Assembly (NCBI GenBank): GCA_036651575.1
Contig: JAVVXN010000025.1
Span: 1 to 21,997, forward strand
DNA from: JAVWGW01 sp036651575
GTDB lineage: Bacteria > Actinomycetota > Coriobacteriia > Coriobacteriales > Eggerthellaceae
Length of the DNA: 21,997 nt
Direction: 5' to 3'
Shown here in pieces: positions 13,655 through 21,777 of this stretch (position 1 is the stretch's first letter; each line of letters opens with the position of its first letter). The notes beneath the pieces were generated by a model. That model did not search any database and was not told the origin of the DNA. It saw only the letters and a list, made by a program, of their open reading frames with translations. The position numbers and the translations under genes are program-made.

Positions 13655-14539
13655 TCAGATAACCCCCATAACGTTATGGGCGATGGAGAGCGCGGCCGGT
13701 GTGAGTACGACGATAAACACGCCCGGCATGATCAAAAACGTAAGGGGAAAGATCATTTTCGTAGGAATTTTATTGGCGTCTTCTTCGATTTCCTGAAACC
13801 GACGACAGCGTGCGGATCGTGCTTGGCTTTTGAGCACGCCTGCTATGGGAGACCCCGCTTTGCTTGATGAAATAATCGCTGCAACGAAGAGGGAAAGCCC
13901 TTCTATCTGACAGCGCGCAGCCAAGCGTTCCAACGCCTGTTCGCGGCTGTATCCAAACAGTTCAATATCGCGGTTCACCAGGAAAAACTCGTCGCTTAAA
14001 ACGCCTTTGCCCTGGGTTGCGACATGGTTTATTGCCCGTTCGATCGTCAATCCTGCCTCCACCGATATGGCGAGTAGCTCAAGTGTTGCAGGTAGCTGAG
14101 CCTCGATTGCCCTGCGGCGGCTTCGAGTTTTGTTGTTGAGATACAGACGAGGCGCGCACAGAGCAAGCGCTCCGATCGTTGTCGCCAGGGCGATGTTGAG
14201 CGGTAGCGCCTTGGTTGGCAGGCAGGAAACAAGTGCCATATCAGCGGCGAAGCCGATGGCGATGGCGATAACGGAGACTCCGTAAAACGTCGATGGTGTA
14301 CAAAAAATTCCGGCACGAGCAAGACGCATGCGAAGGCTATCTTTGCTGGCGCGCGTTTGGGGTAAAAATCGATTGATACGTTCGGTGATCTGAGATAAAT
14401 TTGTCGTCCGTTTCCGAGGGACGGTTTGTGCGGGGGGAGGCGTCGCCGGCTGGGCGTGAGGCATGAAGCGCGTCACGAGTGCCAGGTATGCTGCAAGACC
14501 GATGCCGATTGAGATAAATAACGTCAGTGCGATTTTCAC
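13655..14539 (-). CDS. tadC: TadC-like pilus assembly membrane protein (T2SSF domain)
   Basis: 294 residues from GTG 14539, 7 nt after the strong ribosome site GGAG that overlaps the tadB TAG; the open frame continues to 14884 but inside tadB. There is an N-terminal membrane segment (about 3-22), then a pair of helices (85-103 and 112-131). The T2SSF domain (about 148-255) includes LPATLELLAISVEAGLTIERAI and SLFVAAIISSSKAGSPIAGVL, and a final helix runs over about 263-285. It pairs with TadB as the inner-membrane platform on which the TadA motor acts to polymerise Flp pilin. Length and topology are normal for TadC. The next gene (DUF192) starts 1 nt after the stop. Confidence 0.9.
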   Translation of the reverse strand: MKIALTLFISIGIGLAAYLALVTRFMPHAQPATPPPAQTVPRKRTTNLSQITERINRFLPQTRASKDSLRMRLARAGIFCTPSTFYGVSVIAIAIGFAADMALVSCLPTKALPLNIALATTIGALALCAPRLYLNNKTRSRRRAIEAQLPATLELLAISVEAGLTIERAINHVATQGKGVLSDEFFLVNRDIELFGYSREQALERLAARCQIEGLSLFVAAIISSSKAGSPIAGVLKSQARSARCRRFQEIEEDANKIPTKMIFPLTFLIMPGVFIVVLTPAALSIAHNVMGVI

Positions 14540-14549
14540 AGGATTTCTC

Positions 14550-15470
14550 CTAACCGATTTCAAGGGTGTAGAGGTGATGGATAACAATGAACCCGGCGGC
14601 GTCGAGTATCGTGACGATTCCGAGAGCAGGCAGCCAAAGCGAGCTTGCCCAAAAATCGGCCATATAATTTGGGCTGCCAACGGAAAGAAGAGCCAGTAAA
14701 ACAAAGGGCATAGCGCCCACGACAAGCGCTGAGAGACGAGCGGAAGAAGTGATAGCGTCGATGTGACCTCGCATTTCGAGCCGTTTTGTGATGGTTGCCG
14801 CGATGGAATCGAGTATGTCAGCCAAATTGCCGCCGCCTGATTTTTGAATCGCGATCGTTGTTGCAAGCAGTTCGACATCGGCATTTCTCATGCGCTGCGC
14901 AAGGCGGCTCAGTGCGGCGGGTAAAGTCATATTTGCCGTTGTCACGTCCCGCACGACACGGGTAAGTTCGGTATGGAGTGGTTCGTTGAGGTATTCGGCG
15001 ACGGTTGCAAAGGCGGACTGTGCCGTCGAGCCTCCTCGGAGGTTTTCTGAAATCATGGGAAGTGCCGCCGCCAATTGTCGACCGAATGCACGGGTGCGTT
15101 GCGCGGTGCGCCGCCGAAGCCAAAGGGCAAAAATTCCGAAGGCAAGCGCCGGTGCCCCCATGAAAGCGAGAGGGTTCCCACTCAGTGAAAAACCCGCAAA
15201 GCCAGCTGCCGAAGCGAGCACGACGAAGGTGAAGATGATGCGTGCAGGTGCTGTGGTGATGCCTGCAGAAAGAAGGCGGGTTTCGATGCGCGATTCGGTT
15301 TTTGTGCGGCTTCTTTCGTGCTGTGTTGAAGTTTCTGAAGAGGATTGGTGCGTATTGATTCGACTGTATTCACGATCGCGCCGTGCGACGACAAGGCGAT
15401 GGTTGTATACGAGTGCTGAGATGCCCGCAAGAAGTGCTGCGGCAATCAGAAATGTTCCGGTGATCGTCAT
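14550..15470 (-). CDS. tadB: TadB-like pilus assembly membrane protein (T2SSF domain)
   Basis: 306 residues from ATG 15470, which overlaps the tadA stop as ATGA. There is an N-terminal membrane helix (about 3-22) and a charged cytoplasmic linker (28-66). Helices span about 78-94 and 100-117. The T2SSF domain (about 130-245) contains LPMISENLRGGSTAQSAFA, LPAALSRLAQRM and IAIQKSGGGNLADILDSIA, and two C-terminal helices (246-266, 276-299) complete the family topology. With TadC it forms the membrane platform for the TadA ATPase. The frame extends upstream to 15536, but that part is the tadA 3' end in another phase. Confidence 0.92.
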   Translation of the reverse strand: MTITGTFLIAAALLAGISALVYNHRLVVARRDREYSRINTHQSSSETSTQHERSRTKTESRIETRLLSAGITTAPARIIFTFVVLASAAGFAGFSLSGNPLAFMGAPALAFGIFALWLRRRTAQRTRAFGRQLAAALPMISENLRGGSTAQSAFATVAEYLNEPLHTELTRVVRDVTTANMTLPAALSRLAQRMRNADVELLATTIAIQKSGGGNLADILDSIAATITKRLEMRGHIDAITSSARLSALVVGAMPFVLLALLSVGSPNYMADFWASSLWLPALGIVTILDAAGFIVIHHLYTLEIG

Positions 15471-16777
15471 CGAAGGCCCCCACATCCAATTTCGTACTGG
15501 TTGAAAAACCAGTTTTTGTTGTATTCGACGCCCCACGCCTCGATTCGGTTACGGATAGCTGCCGGTTGGGCGCGCAGCCCGGTAAACGTTCCCCGTACCG
15601 CACCTTCGGGGGAAAATCCCTTGTCGCGATTGAAGATGAAAAGCTGTTCGGTCGAAATGACGCTTCCTTCCATACCGGTTACCGCCGTAATGGAGACGAT
15701 TTTGCGCGTTCCATCTACCAGACGCTCGACGATGACAACCAAATCAACCGCTTGGGCAATCATGCGCTTTATCGCGAAGGTGTCGTATCCGGAAGAACCT
15801 TTGAGCAGCATCGTTTCAAGGCGTGAAAACGTCGTCACCACATCGTTGGCGTGGATGGTGGTCAAAGAGCCGTCATGGCCCGTTGTCATGGCGTTGATCA
15901 TTTCTATCGTTTCGGTATCGCGGCATTCGCCGACGATGATGCGATCGGGGCGCATGCGCAGCGCGTTTTTTACCAGATCATGAATGGTGATCTCTCCCTT
16001 TCCCTCGACGTTGGGAGGTCGGCTTTCCAACGAAACGATGTTGTCTTGTTTGAGCTGCAACTCGGCTGAGTCTTCTATGGTAACGATGCGTTCGTTGGAG
16101 GGAATAAAGGCCGAAAGCACATTGAGCAACGTAGTTTTCCCCGAGCCGGTTCCTCCGGCTACGATGATGCTGCATCGTCCCGCGACCGCGGCTGCGAGAA
16201 AGGCAAGCATGGCGGGGGAGAGGCTTTCGGCTTGTAGCAGGTCGATAGCGTCCATGCGGTCTTTGGCAAACTTGCGAATCGTGAGCGATGAGCCGTTGAT
16301 CGCAAGGGGCGGTATTGCGGCATTGACGCGGCTTCCGTCGAGAAGGCGTGCATCCATGAGGGGGCTTGCATCGTCGCAGCGACGATTGACGTGCTGTCCG
16401 ATGCGGTCAATGATGCGCCGCAAATGAGCTTCGTCATCGAAGCGCACCCCTAAAGCGCGTTCCATTTTGCCGTTGCGTTCGACGTATACCCGCCCAGGAC
16501 CATTCACGGCAATTTCGGTTATGGTGTCATCGGCAAGAAGTGTTTGCAGCGGTCCAAGATAGAGAAAATCATCGATCACCTCACGGGTAAACCGTTCTTT
16601 ATCGCCGGGAGAAAATAAACCGAGGGAATCGGTGAAAGACGCGATGATGGAGGCGATCATCGCTTCGAGAACCGCTTCATCTGGGGTATTTTCCTGGTCG
16701 GCAACCTGAGCGGAAAGTTCATCTTGAACGCGCGTTTTGATGCGAGCTGTCAACTCGGTATCGGCGAGCGCATTCAT
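15467..16777 (-). CDS. tadA: TadA/CpaF secretion ATPase
   Basis: 436 residues. It is the cytoplasmic hexameric motor of the Tad pilus (GspE/VirB11 superfamily). The N-terminal domain includes YLGPLQTLLADDTITEIAVNG and RNGKMERA. The catalytic domain has Walker A GGTGSGKTT (208-216), the Asp box IVTIEDSAEL (231-240), Walker B RIIVGECRD (279-287) and the His box GHDGSLTTIHAN (300-311), so all catalytic parts are intact. ATG 16777 overlaps the cpaB stop as ATGA, and its own stop overlaps tadB the same way, implying coupled translation. The C-terminal extension after the ATPase core (from about 380) is usual for CpaF. Confidence 0.96.
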   Translation of the reverse strand: MNALADTELTARIKTRVQDELSAQVADQENTPDEAVLEAMIASIIASFTDSLGLFSPGDKERFTREVIDDFLYLGPLQTLLADDTITEIAVNGPGRVYVERNGKMERALGVRFDDEAHLRRIIDRIGQHVNRRCDDASPLMDARLLDGSRVNAAIPPLAINGSSLTIRKFAKDRMDAIDLLQAESLSPAMLAFLAAAVAGRCSIIVAGGTGSGKTTLLNVLSAFIPSNERIVTIEDSAELQLKQDNIVSLESRPPNVEGKGEITIHDLVKNALRMRPDRIIVGECRDTETIEMINAMTTGHDGSLTTIHANDVVTTFSRLETMLLKGSSGYDTFAIKRMIAQAVDLVVIVERLVDGTRKIVSITAVTGMEGSVISTEQLFIFNRDKGFSPEGAVRGTFTGLRAQPAAIRNRIEAWGVEYNKNWFFNQYEIGCGGLR

Positions 16778-17490
16778 TGGTTTGTCCTGACCGCGGAGTG
16801 GAGAATCAGTCGCAGCGGATCGTTCATCTGAGCGATCTGCAGCGCTTGCGCATCGGCGAGGGCAACCTGTAACGTTGCGGTGGAGTATTCTGTGACGCCG
16901 GCGTCGAGTTCTCCGTCAAGTGCTACAACTCGCACGTTTTCAACGATTGGCCTGCCTTCGGCAAGGATATCTACCCGGTCGCCCTGACGAAGCAGACCCG
17001 CGAGTCCCGTTTCGGCATCGACGGCGACGGAAGCCGCAAATGTGTCGGCCTCAAGTGCGGCGGCCAACGAGGAAACATTGCCTTCTCCCGCCAGCGCCCC
17101 CTTATTTATCTGGCCTTTTTCGGGGATGGCTGCGGCGGTGATCTTTCCGATAACCTCCGCTGATGTCGTGGCGCAATCCCTCTCGACGTAAGGGGTGGGA
17201 ATATCGATGGTTTCCACGAGATCGGCGGTTATCGTTGTTCCTTGGGGGAGTGCTGTTTTGGCAACAACGCTGGGCGTGCTGCTAGCTTTCAGGGTGTTGA
17301 GCTCGTTTTGGTTGGCTCCAACGGTAAGCAATGAGAATACGATTGCGGCGATGGCGATAATGACCGAAAAAGCGGTGATGCGAGAAAGCATTTTGACATT
17401 TGATCCAAGCTGTTCGCCGGAAACCTGCGGTGAAAGCAGAGGTGCGTTGCCCCGCACTTCGTGTTCGCGGTTGGTTCTTTTTCTCATCAT
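16774..17490 (-). CDS. cpaB: CpaB/RcpC-type SAF-domain pilus protein
   Basis: 238 residues. A basic N-terminus (1-35), one membrane helix (about 36-58) and a SAF domain (about 73-134: VVAKTALPQGTTITADLVE, VIGKITAAAIPEKGQINKGAL) are followed by a C-terminal segment with the usual LLRQGDRVDIL element (166-176). In diderms CpaB/RcpC lines the secretin channel and periplasm. In monoderms without a secretin it probably guides the pilus across the wall, which is inference. ATG 17490 is directly followed by a second ATG, and the ribosome site (GGTAGG) is 10-13 nt away. It lies 9 nt after the upstream pseudopilin gene and overlaps tadA by 4 nt. Confidence 0.88.
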   Translation of the reverse strand: MMRKRTNREHEVRGNAPLLSPQVSGEQLGSNVKMLSRITAFSVIIAIAAIVFSLLTVGANQNELNTLKASSTPSVVAKTALPQGTTITADLVETIDIPTPYVERDCATTSAEVIGKITAAAIPEKGQINKGALAGEGNVSSLAAALEADTFAASVAVDAETGLAGLLRQGDRVDILAEGRPIVENVRVVALDGELDAGVTEYSTATLQVALADAQALQIAQMNDPLRLILHSAVRTNQ

Positions 17491-17499
17491 GATGCGATC

Positions 17500-18153
17500 C
17501 TACCCTTTCGTGTCGTGCTGGTTTGCGTTGTCGATGCGGGTGGCGAGCTCGGTGCGTATGCCTGAGGGCATGTGGGCAAGACTCGCGGTGGTAAACGAAA
17601 GATGCGCGGGGCTCTTCTGCGCTTCGAGCCGAAAGACACCTGATCGCACGATGGGGGGACGCCATGCTTCGAATTCTGCGTACGGTGCCGAAGAGGTGAC
17701 AAGGCATGAGGTGACGGGAATCTCTCGTACGCCGAAGGTGCGAGAGAAGGCTGGATCACAGAGATCGCTGACAACCACTTCGTAGGCGTATACGCGCACA
17801 TTTATCGGCAGTTTCCCTTCGGCGCGGTCGACTTCATGGAACCAAACTTCGATCGTTCCGGCATATCCTTGCTGGCGGAGTGATTTTGCGAAGGTCCGCG
17901 CGATGAGACCGCCGGGATCGTTCGAGTTTTTTGCTTCAAGGGTGATGATGGGGGACATGCGCAGCTCACGCACGCTGTTAAGCGCGTTTTCCTGCGTCAT
18001 TTTTTGCGAGATGACCGCTGCTGCATCAACGCCGAAAGCAAGGAGAGCACACAGCATGGTGAGTATCATCATGAGGAAAACGAGAAGGTTGCCGGCCTCG
18101 CGCAGTGGCGATGGCGGGTGTCTGAACGCGGAAAATGTCGGGGGGTATCGCAT
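17500..18153 (-). CDS. TadF/TadG-like pilus-associated membrane protein
   Basis: 217 residues. One hydrophobic segment (about 22-48) follows a short basic N-terminus, and a mostly polar extracellular part follows with two cysteines (near 133 and 150) that may pair. Sequence and position resemble the third TadE/F/G-like component of Tad loci. The hydrophobic segment follows LREAGN and has no Glu at +5, unlike the two pseudopilins upstream, so processing by the prepilin peptidase is doubtful. ATG 18153 shares its first base with the previous stop (TAATG). The role as a minor pilus or anchoring subunit is inferred from context. Confidence 0.7.
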   Translation of the reverse strand: MRYPPTFSAFRHPPSPLREAGNLLVFLMMILTMLCALLAFGVDAAAVISQKMTQENALNSVRELRMSPIITLEAKNSNDPGGLIARTFAKSLRQQGYAGTIEVWFHEVDRAEGKLPINVRVYAYEVVVSDLCDPAFSRTFGVREIPVTSCLVTSSAPYAEFEAWRPPIVRSGVFRLEAQKSPAHLSFTTASLAHMPSGIRTELATRIDNANQHDTKG

Positions 18154-18656
18154 TATGACACCTCGAATCGTGCGTCGACAAGCTGGGTCTTGTCAAGGTG
18201 ACGCGCGATGGTGATACTGCTAAATCCGGGCAGGTCAACAAGGAGCTCTATGGTGTATTCGATGTCGGCGACAATATGCATGAAACGCTGCTTACTGGTG
18301 GTGCGCTCGATCAAAAACGCCTGTCGATCGTTTTCGCCTCGCGTGGGTGAGGTGACCTGCTTTTCGGTAAAGGTAGCCCGGGCGTTTTCTACGGTCAGGC
18401 ATTTCGGATCGAGGGGCGTCCAGTCCTGTTGTACTGCGGTGACAACAAGGTCATCGAGGGTAGGCGTTGTTTTTGCCCGGGTTGCATCAAGGTTCCATCC
18501 TGCGGCGTAGACGCTGTAATCCAGGCATGCGATCTGAAATCCAATCCAGGAAAATTGGATCAGGACAAAGACAAACAAGAAAAACACCGGATAGGCGAAT
18601 GCCGCTTCCAGGCTCAGCAGACCGCCCTCGTCGCTTCGGATACGCATGGCTACCAT
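18153..18656 (-). CDS. TadE-like pseudopilin
   Basis: 167 residues. The class III prepilin-like signal has Gly12 followed by LLSLE, giving Glu17 at +5, then a hydrophobic helix (about 18-40); this fits cleavage by the TadV-type peptidase encoded upstream. The remainder is polar and extracellular, and a Cys near 85 is unpaired in an otherwise Cys-poor region. ATG 18656 overlaps the previous gene by 7 nt, and GGTGG lies just before it. A second ATG at 18647 is possible but would shorten the leader. TadE-like pseudopilins are needed for Flp pilus assembly in characterised systems. Confidence 0.82.
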   Translation of the reverse strand: MVAMRIRSDEGGLLSLEAAFAYPVFFLFVFVLIQFSWIGFQIACLDYSVYAAGWNLDATRAKTTPTLDDLVVTAVQQDWTPLDPKCLTVENARATFTEKQVTSPTRGENDRQAFLIERTTSKQRFMHIVADIEYTIELLVDLPGFSSITIARHLDKTQLVDARFEVS

Positions 18657-19183
18657 CCACCACCTTCGACGGTTTCATCCCGTAAGGCACTGCCACTCGC
18701 ATGGATTTCGTAGCGCTGAGTGGTATTGCCGGTGAAAGGAGCAATCAAAACTCCGGTTGGCGTGATGTAGTGTCGCGATACGCATACCTCTGTTTCAATC
18801 GTTCGACACTGCGTGTATGAGGGCCGCGTACGCACTTCGCCGTTTTGGGTATAAAAATGATGGGAGTACGAGTTTTTTTGCGGCAACCCGGTTGTGATGG
18901 TGAAGCGCGCTGCAGGGGCGATTGACGGGTAGGCTGTTTCGAGAAAGGCTTGCTGTTCGCGTGGCGTCGAAACGCGGTTGCTTGCCGCAGCTCGCGCAAG
19001 ATCGGTCGCGGCCGATGATGCTGCGATGGAGTCAGCAGCCATGCGACCGAACTCCACGCAGGGGCAGGCCAGCGCAAACAAGACGAGTAAGGCAAACGTG
19101 CATTCAACGCTTGCTTGCCCCGAGATGCGTTGGGCGTGGCGGTTAAAAAGCCGCAGAGTGTCTGTTGGATGAAAGCCTATCAT
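18650..19183 (-). CDS. tadE: TadE-like pseudopilin
   Basis: 177 residues. The signal SGQASVECTFALLVLFALA has Gly22 before the cut and Glu27 at +5, the best class III prepilin signal in the locus. After the helix (28-45) comes an alanine-rich stretch (ADSIAASSAATDLARAAASN) typical of TadE, then a beta-rich C-terminal half with CRTIETEVCVSRHY, likely a disulphide. ATG 19183 overlaps the flp stop as ATGA, giving tight coupling to the major pilin gene. It is probably a minor pilin that primes or supports assembly. Confidence 0.87.
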   Translation of the reverse strand: MIGFHPTDTLRLFNRHAQRISGQASVECTFALLVLFALACPCVEFGRMAADSIAASSAATDLARAAASNRVSTPREQQAFLETAYPSIAPAARFTITTGLPQKNSYSHHFYTQNGEVRTRPSYTQCRTIETEVCVSRHYITPTGVLIAPFTGNTTQRYEIHASGSALRDETVEGGGW

Positions 19184-19362
19184 TTAATGGTGCCGATCTT
19201 TCCGATAACCTCTTTCCAAAATCCTTCGATTGCAGGAACGCCGACGGTGTAGACGAACAGGCCGAGGACAACGGCTATAAGAACGAAAATGACTATTTCA
19301 ACCGTATGTGTTTGGCCTCCTTTTATTTCCGGTGCGATAATTTTGGCGATTATTTTGTTCAT
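19180..19362 (-). CDS. flp: Flp-like pilin
   Basis: 60 residues, the expected size for an Flp pilin precursor. The N-terminal leader is MNKIIAKIIAPEIKGG, then QTHTVEIVIFVLIAVVLG and a short amphipathic tail (VGVPAIEGFWKEVIGKIGTIK). The THTVEIVIF core is like the Flp1_like family (PF16982 type). Classical Flp has GxxxxEY; here the Glu is at +6 after the GG and the Tyr is missing. It has the best ribosome site of the operon (AAGGAGG, 6 nt before ATG 19362), consistent with high expression of the major subunit. No second flp copy is present in the window. Confidence 0.85.
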   Translation of the reverse strand: MNKIIAKIIAPEIKGGQTHTVEIVIFVLIAVVLGLFVYTVGVPAIEGFWKEVIGKIGTIK

Positions 19363-19405
19363 GGTGGGCCTCCTTGTTTTACGGTACGGGCTTGTCGGGT
19401 GCGCG

Positions 19406-20305
19406 TTATAGAACAGACGAGAGCGATCCTGTCACCACCATGAACGCGATGAAAGGGCCGAAGGGTATCTTCGTCGTCAGGGTGATGCGTCCGGTTATTA
19501 TTGCGGGAAGCGCAAGCGTGAAAAAGATGATTCCCATAAAGGCGGCGCCGATGATGATTCCGGGAAAACCGGTGATTAGCACGGCGACGGGAAGCGTGCG
19601 CAGATCACCCCCTCCGATGCTGTGCTTGCCCCAAACGCGGGTTGCTCCGGCCTCGATTGCCACAAGCACGCCAAAAATAATCCCCGCGGCCACCAGCGAT
19701 TCAAATGCGGAGGGCCACCTTTGGGTTGCCTGCCACGCAAGACCACACAGGGCAAGCGCTCCGGTGAATTCGAGCGGAATGATGCGACATCGTGCATCGA
19801 CGAGGGAAATAAGTAGACAAAGGGCAACAAGCGCAAGCAGCGCAAGCGTTGCCGCAAGGGGCACTGCGTGTGCGGTGACAACCCCGGCGCACAGTGCCAT
19901 GCAACTCGCGCACCCACCAGCAATGATGGTTTTGTGCTCGAGAGAAAACTGTCGGACGAGGTCTGCGCGCAAGGGAAGCGCAGTAACGTCGTATTCGTGC
20001 GCAATCGAAGGGTGCTTTGTGCTCAACAATGACTCGACCTCTTCACGTGAAACTGCGCGATCAAAGACAAGGGAGGGAAGGTGCTGCGCCCAGATACCCC
20101 ACGCCCCTTCATCGCCACGAGCCTTGGGATCGGGTACGCGGTGCTCCCGATTGAAAAACGAAGCGTACCCTTGGGCTCCTGTGGCAAACCAGGATTGATA
20201 TGCGGCGTGCTTGCGGCGCATTGTTTTGTCGGCGATAAAGGGGATGAGGACGCCTGATCCCGCAGCGAGCGCTACGATCAGGAGGCAGAAGAGTTGGTTT
20301 GTCAT
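19406..20305 (-). CDS. Type IV (A24 family) prepilin peptidase, TadV/CpaA type, with a large first loop
   Basis: 299 residues. The membrane aspartyl protease should process Flp and the TadE-like proteins. The two catalytic aspartates are D170 (SLVDARCRIIP) and D234 in the GGGDLR motif, and KIPFGPFIA (279-287) is the usual C-terminal element. The first helix (about 4-24) is followed by a polar loop of about 100 residues (26-125) with no CxxC pairs, then the core helices from about 127. TadV proteins are normally about 150-180 residues and lack this domain. The loop sits where PilD carries its zinc/methylation domain but is not recognisably related. The ribosome site AGGA overlaps the previous stop. 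Confidence 0.88.
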   Translation of the reverse strand: MTNQLFCLLIVALAAGSGVLIPFIADKTMRRKHAAYQSWFATGAQGYASFFNREHRVPDPKARGDEGAWGIWAQHLPSLVFDRAVSREEVESLLSTKHPSIAHEYDVTALPLRADLVRQFSLEHKTIIAGGCASCMALCAGVVTAHAVPLAATLALLALVALCLLISLVDARCRIIPLEFTGALALCGLAWQATQRWPSAFESLVAAGIIFGVLVAIEAGATRVWGKHSIGGGDLRTLPVAVLITGFPGIIIGAAFMGIIFFTLALPAIITGRITLTTKIPFGPFIAFMVVTGSLSSVL

Positions 20306-20311
20306 AACATC

Positions 20312-21649
20312 CTACCAATCCACGACACCGTCGTATGTCGATTGCGTCCAGTTGTCATAGACCGTCGTATCCTGTTTGATAGAAAGCGTTTGCACAGGGT
20401 TTCCTATGGCGGTACTGGAAAGAAACCATCCCTCGGGGCTTCGTCGCATCGTGCGCCACCGCTCGCTGTCGTGCAGATAGAAAACGGTGTAAGACGGTTT
20501 TGCGAGCCGCAGCATCGTGCCCCACGCGGCGGGTCTGCTTTCGGGCAGAATATCCATGAGACCCAAAGAAGGGCTCGCATCATCCATCTGTTTTCGCACC
20601 CGAGTTTCTGCTTGGAGGGCGGAAACCGTGGCGGGAAAATAGGAAAGCGTTGCGATGTTGCAGCCGAATAAATCGAGGTCGTTTGTAAGAACTTCCTGGT
20701 GATAGGGCGCGTGATAGAGTCTGTCGCAATACCACGCATCGAGGCCCGGTGTGCAATTTGGTTTTGTGGCCGCCCGAACTGCTGCCGCTGTCGGGGTGTA
20801 GGAGGCTCCCCTAATCGCTTTATCGGTGGCGCATGGCTGTGTTTCCTGATCCGTAAAATAGCGCACCGTCACCAGCCATCGCGTTGAAAAACCAAGCCAT
20901 TCACAGGCGGTGTTGGGATGATTGATTGTTATAAGACCCACGCCGACACGCTGATACCCCAGGGGGAGCCCGTTGCTGTAGCTGTATCCATCCCAAGCTC
21001 CAGGCGGGGTGATGACGATGTCGTGATAGGTTGTTGTCGTTGACGCATCGGCGCTTGCACTTCCTCCACCAGCCGTTTGACCTGAGTCGTCACTGGCTTC
21101 GAAGGGGGTTGTTGTGGTGAGGAAGAAACTTTGATCAGGAAATAAGGTGACAGAGGTTTCGGCATCATAGGCGGCACCATCGGTATGGAGTTTGCAGTGT
21201 GCAGGTACGCTTAAGCTCCAAGAGGCGTTCGGCGTTCCGGCTCGAAAGGTTATCGTTTGCGATTGGGCGGTGCCGCTTGCTTCATCGTAGGAAGCATCTC
21301 CGCTTGCCCCCTCGAGCCACATATCTGTTGTGGTGTTTGAGCCTGTGGTTGAAACTTGTGCCGTGAAAGGATAATACCCCGGCCAGGGCTCGGCTGCCCC
21401 CCGATTGAGGCAAAACCCGGTGGTTGAATGCCCTAAAACATGCACGTCAAAATAGCTTTGCGCGCCAACCATCCAGCTTCCGCCTACCGAGGCATAGCCC
21501 GATAGCGCCCAGGCGGGTGTGATGGGAAGCGCCAAAAAAAGACAGGAAGCGATGAGTGTTGCAGCAAGCGTAAAAGCGATATAAAGGTTTTTCGTAACCA
21601 TGAAAAAGCGCAGAAAGGATCGTTCCCTCGTATTTCTGCTGCTTTTCAT
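20312..21649 (-). CDS. Secreted Cys-containing protein at the head of the Tad operon, function unknown
   Basis: 445 residues from ATG 21649, which has GAAGGCGG 6 nt upstream; the frame extends to 21769, but that part runs into the promoter region. Residues 1-48 form a long signal peptide (basic start, hydrophobic core, PAWA then LS). The mature protein begins with GYASVGGSWMVGAQSYFDV and GFCLNRG (C80). Ser/Thr/Gly-rich segments follow, including a low-complexity SADASTTTT stretch (about residue 210-220), and the C-terminal half contains five further cysteines and many Trp and Tyr. No LPXTG or C-terminal helix is seen. FCLN near the N-terminus faintly recalls thioester adhesin domains, but no TQxA motif is found, so I do not claim that. 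Being first in the pilus operon, it may be a tip or minor pilus component. Confidence 0.72.
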   Translation of the reverse strand: MKSSRNTRERSFLRFFMVTKNLYIAFTLAATLIASCLFLALPITPAWALSGYASVGGSWMVGAQSYFDVHVLGHSTTGFCLNRGAAEPWPGYYPFTAQVSTTGSNTTTDMWLEGASGDASYDEASGTAQSQTITFRAGTPNASWSLSVPAHCKLHTDGAAYDAETSVTLFPDQSFFLTTTTPFEASDDSGQTAGGGSASADASTTTTYHDIVITPPGAWDGYSYSNGLPLGYQRVGVGLITINHPNTACEWLGFSTRWLVTVRYFTDQETQPCATDKAIRGASYTPTAAAVRAATKPNCTPGLDAWYCDRLYHAPYHQEVLTNDLDLFGCNIATLSYFPATVSALQAETRVRKQMDDASPSLGLMDILPESRPAAWGTMLRLAKPSYTVFYLHDSERWRTMRRSPEGWFLSSTAIGNPVQTLSIKQDTTVYDNWTQSTYDGVVDW

Positions 21650-21728
21650 AGCAAACCGCCTTCCCCTGCCGAACTTATTGGAATGCGATTGAGTGTACGA
21701 AAAAAACTTTGCAGAATATGCGCAGATA

Positions 21729-21756
21729 TTTATGTTGAAAGGGGAAGGGATTGCAA
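21729..21756 (-). promoter_or_regulatory. Candidate promoter of the Tad operon
   Basis: Reading on the minus strand, TTGCAA (21756-21751) and CATAAA (21734-21729) are separated by 16 nt. This would start transcription near 21722 and leave a leader of about 72 nt before ATG 21649. Matches to sigma-A consensus are only moderate. An alternative A/T-rich -10, TATATT, lies near 21875-21880 on the same strand. Confidence 0.35.
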
Positions 21757-21777
21757 CAGTTTTCTCCACAAGTTCAT

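Noticed and set aside
14540..14884. N-terminal extension of the TadC frame into tadB
   Set aside because: It overlaps the well-supported tadB 3' end; a GTG at 14539 with a strong ribosome site gives the normal TadC length.
21762..21770. TTCTCCACA, one mismatch from the DnaA box TTATCCACA
   Set aside because: A single imperfect box without a cluster, dnaA or an AT-rich unwinding region does not support an origin.
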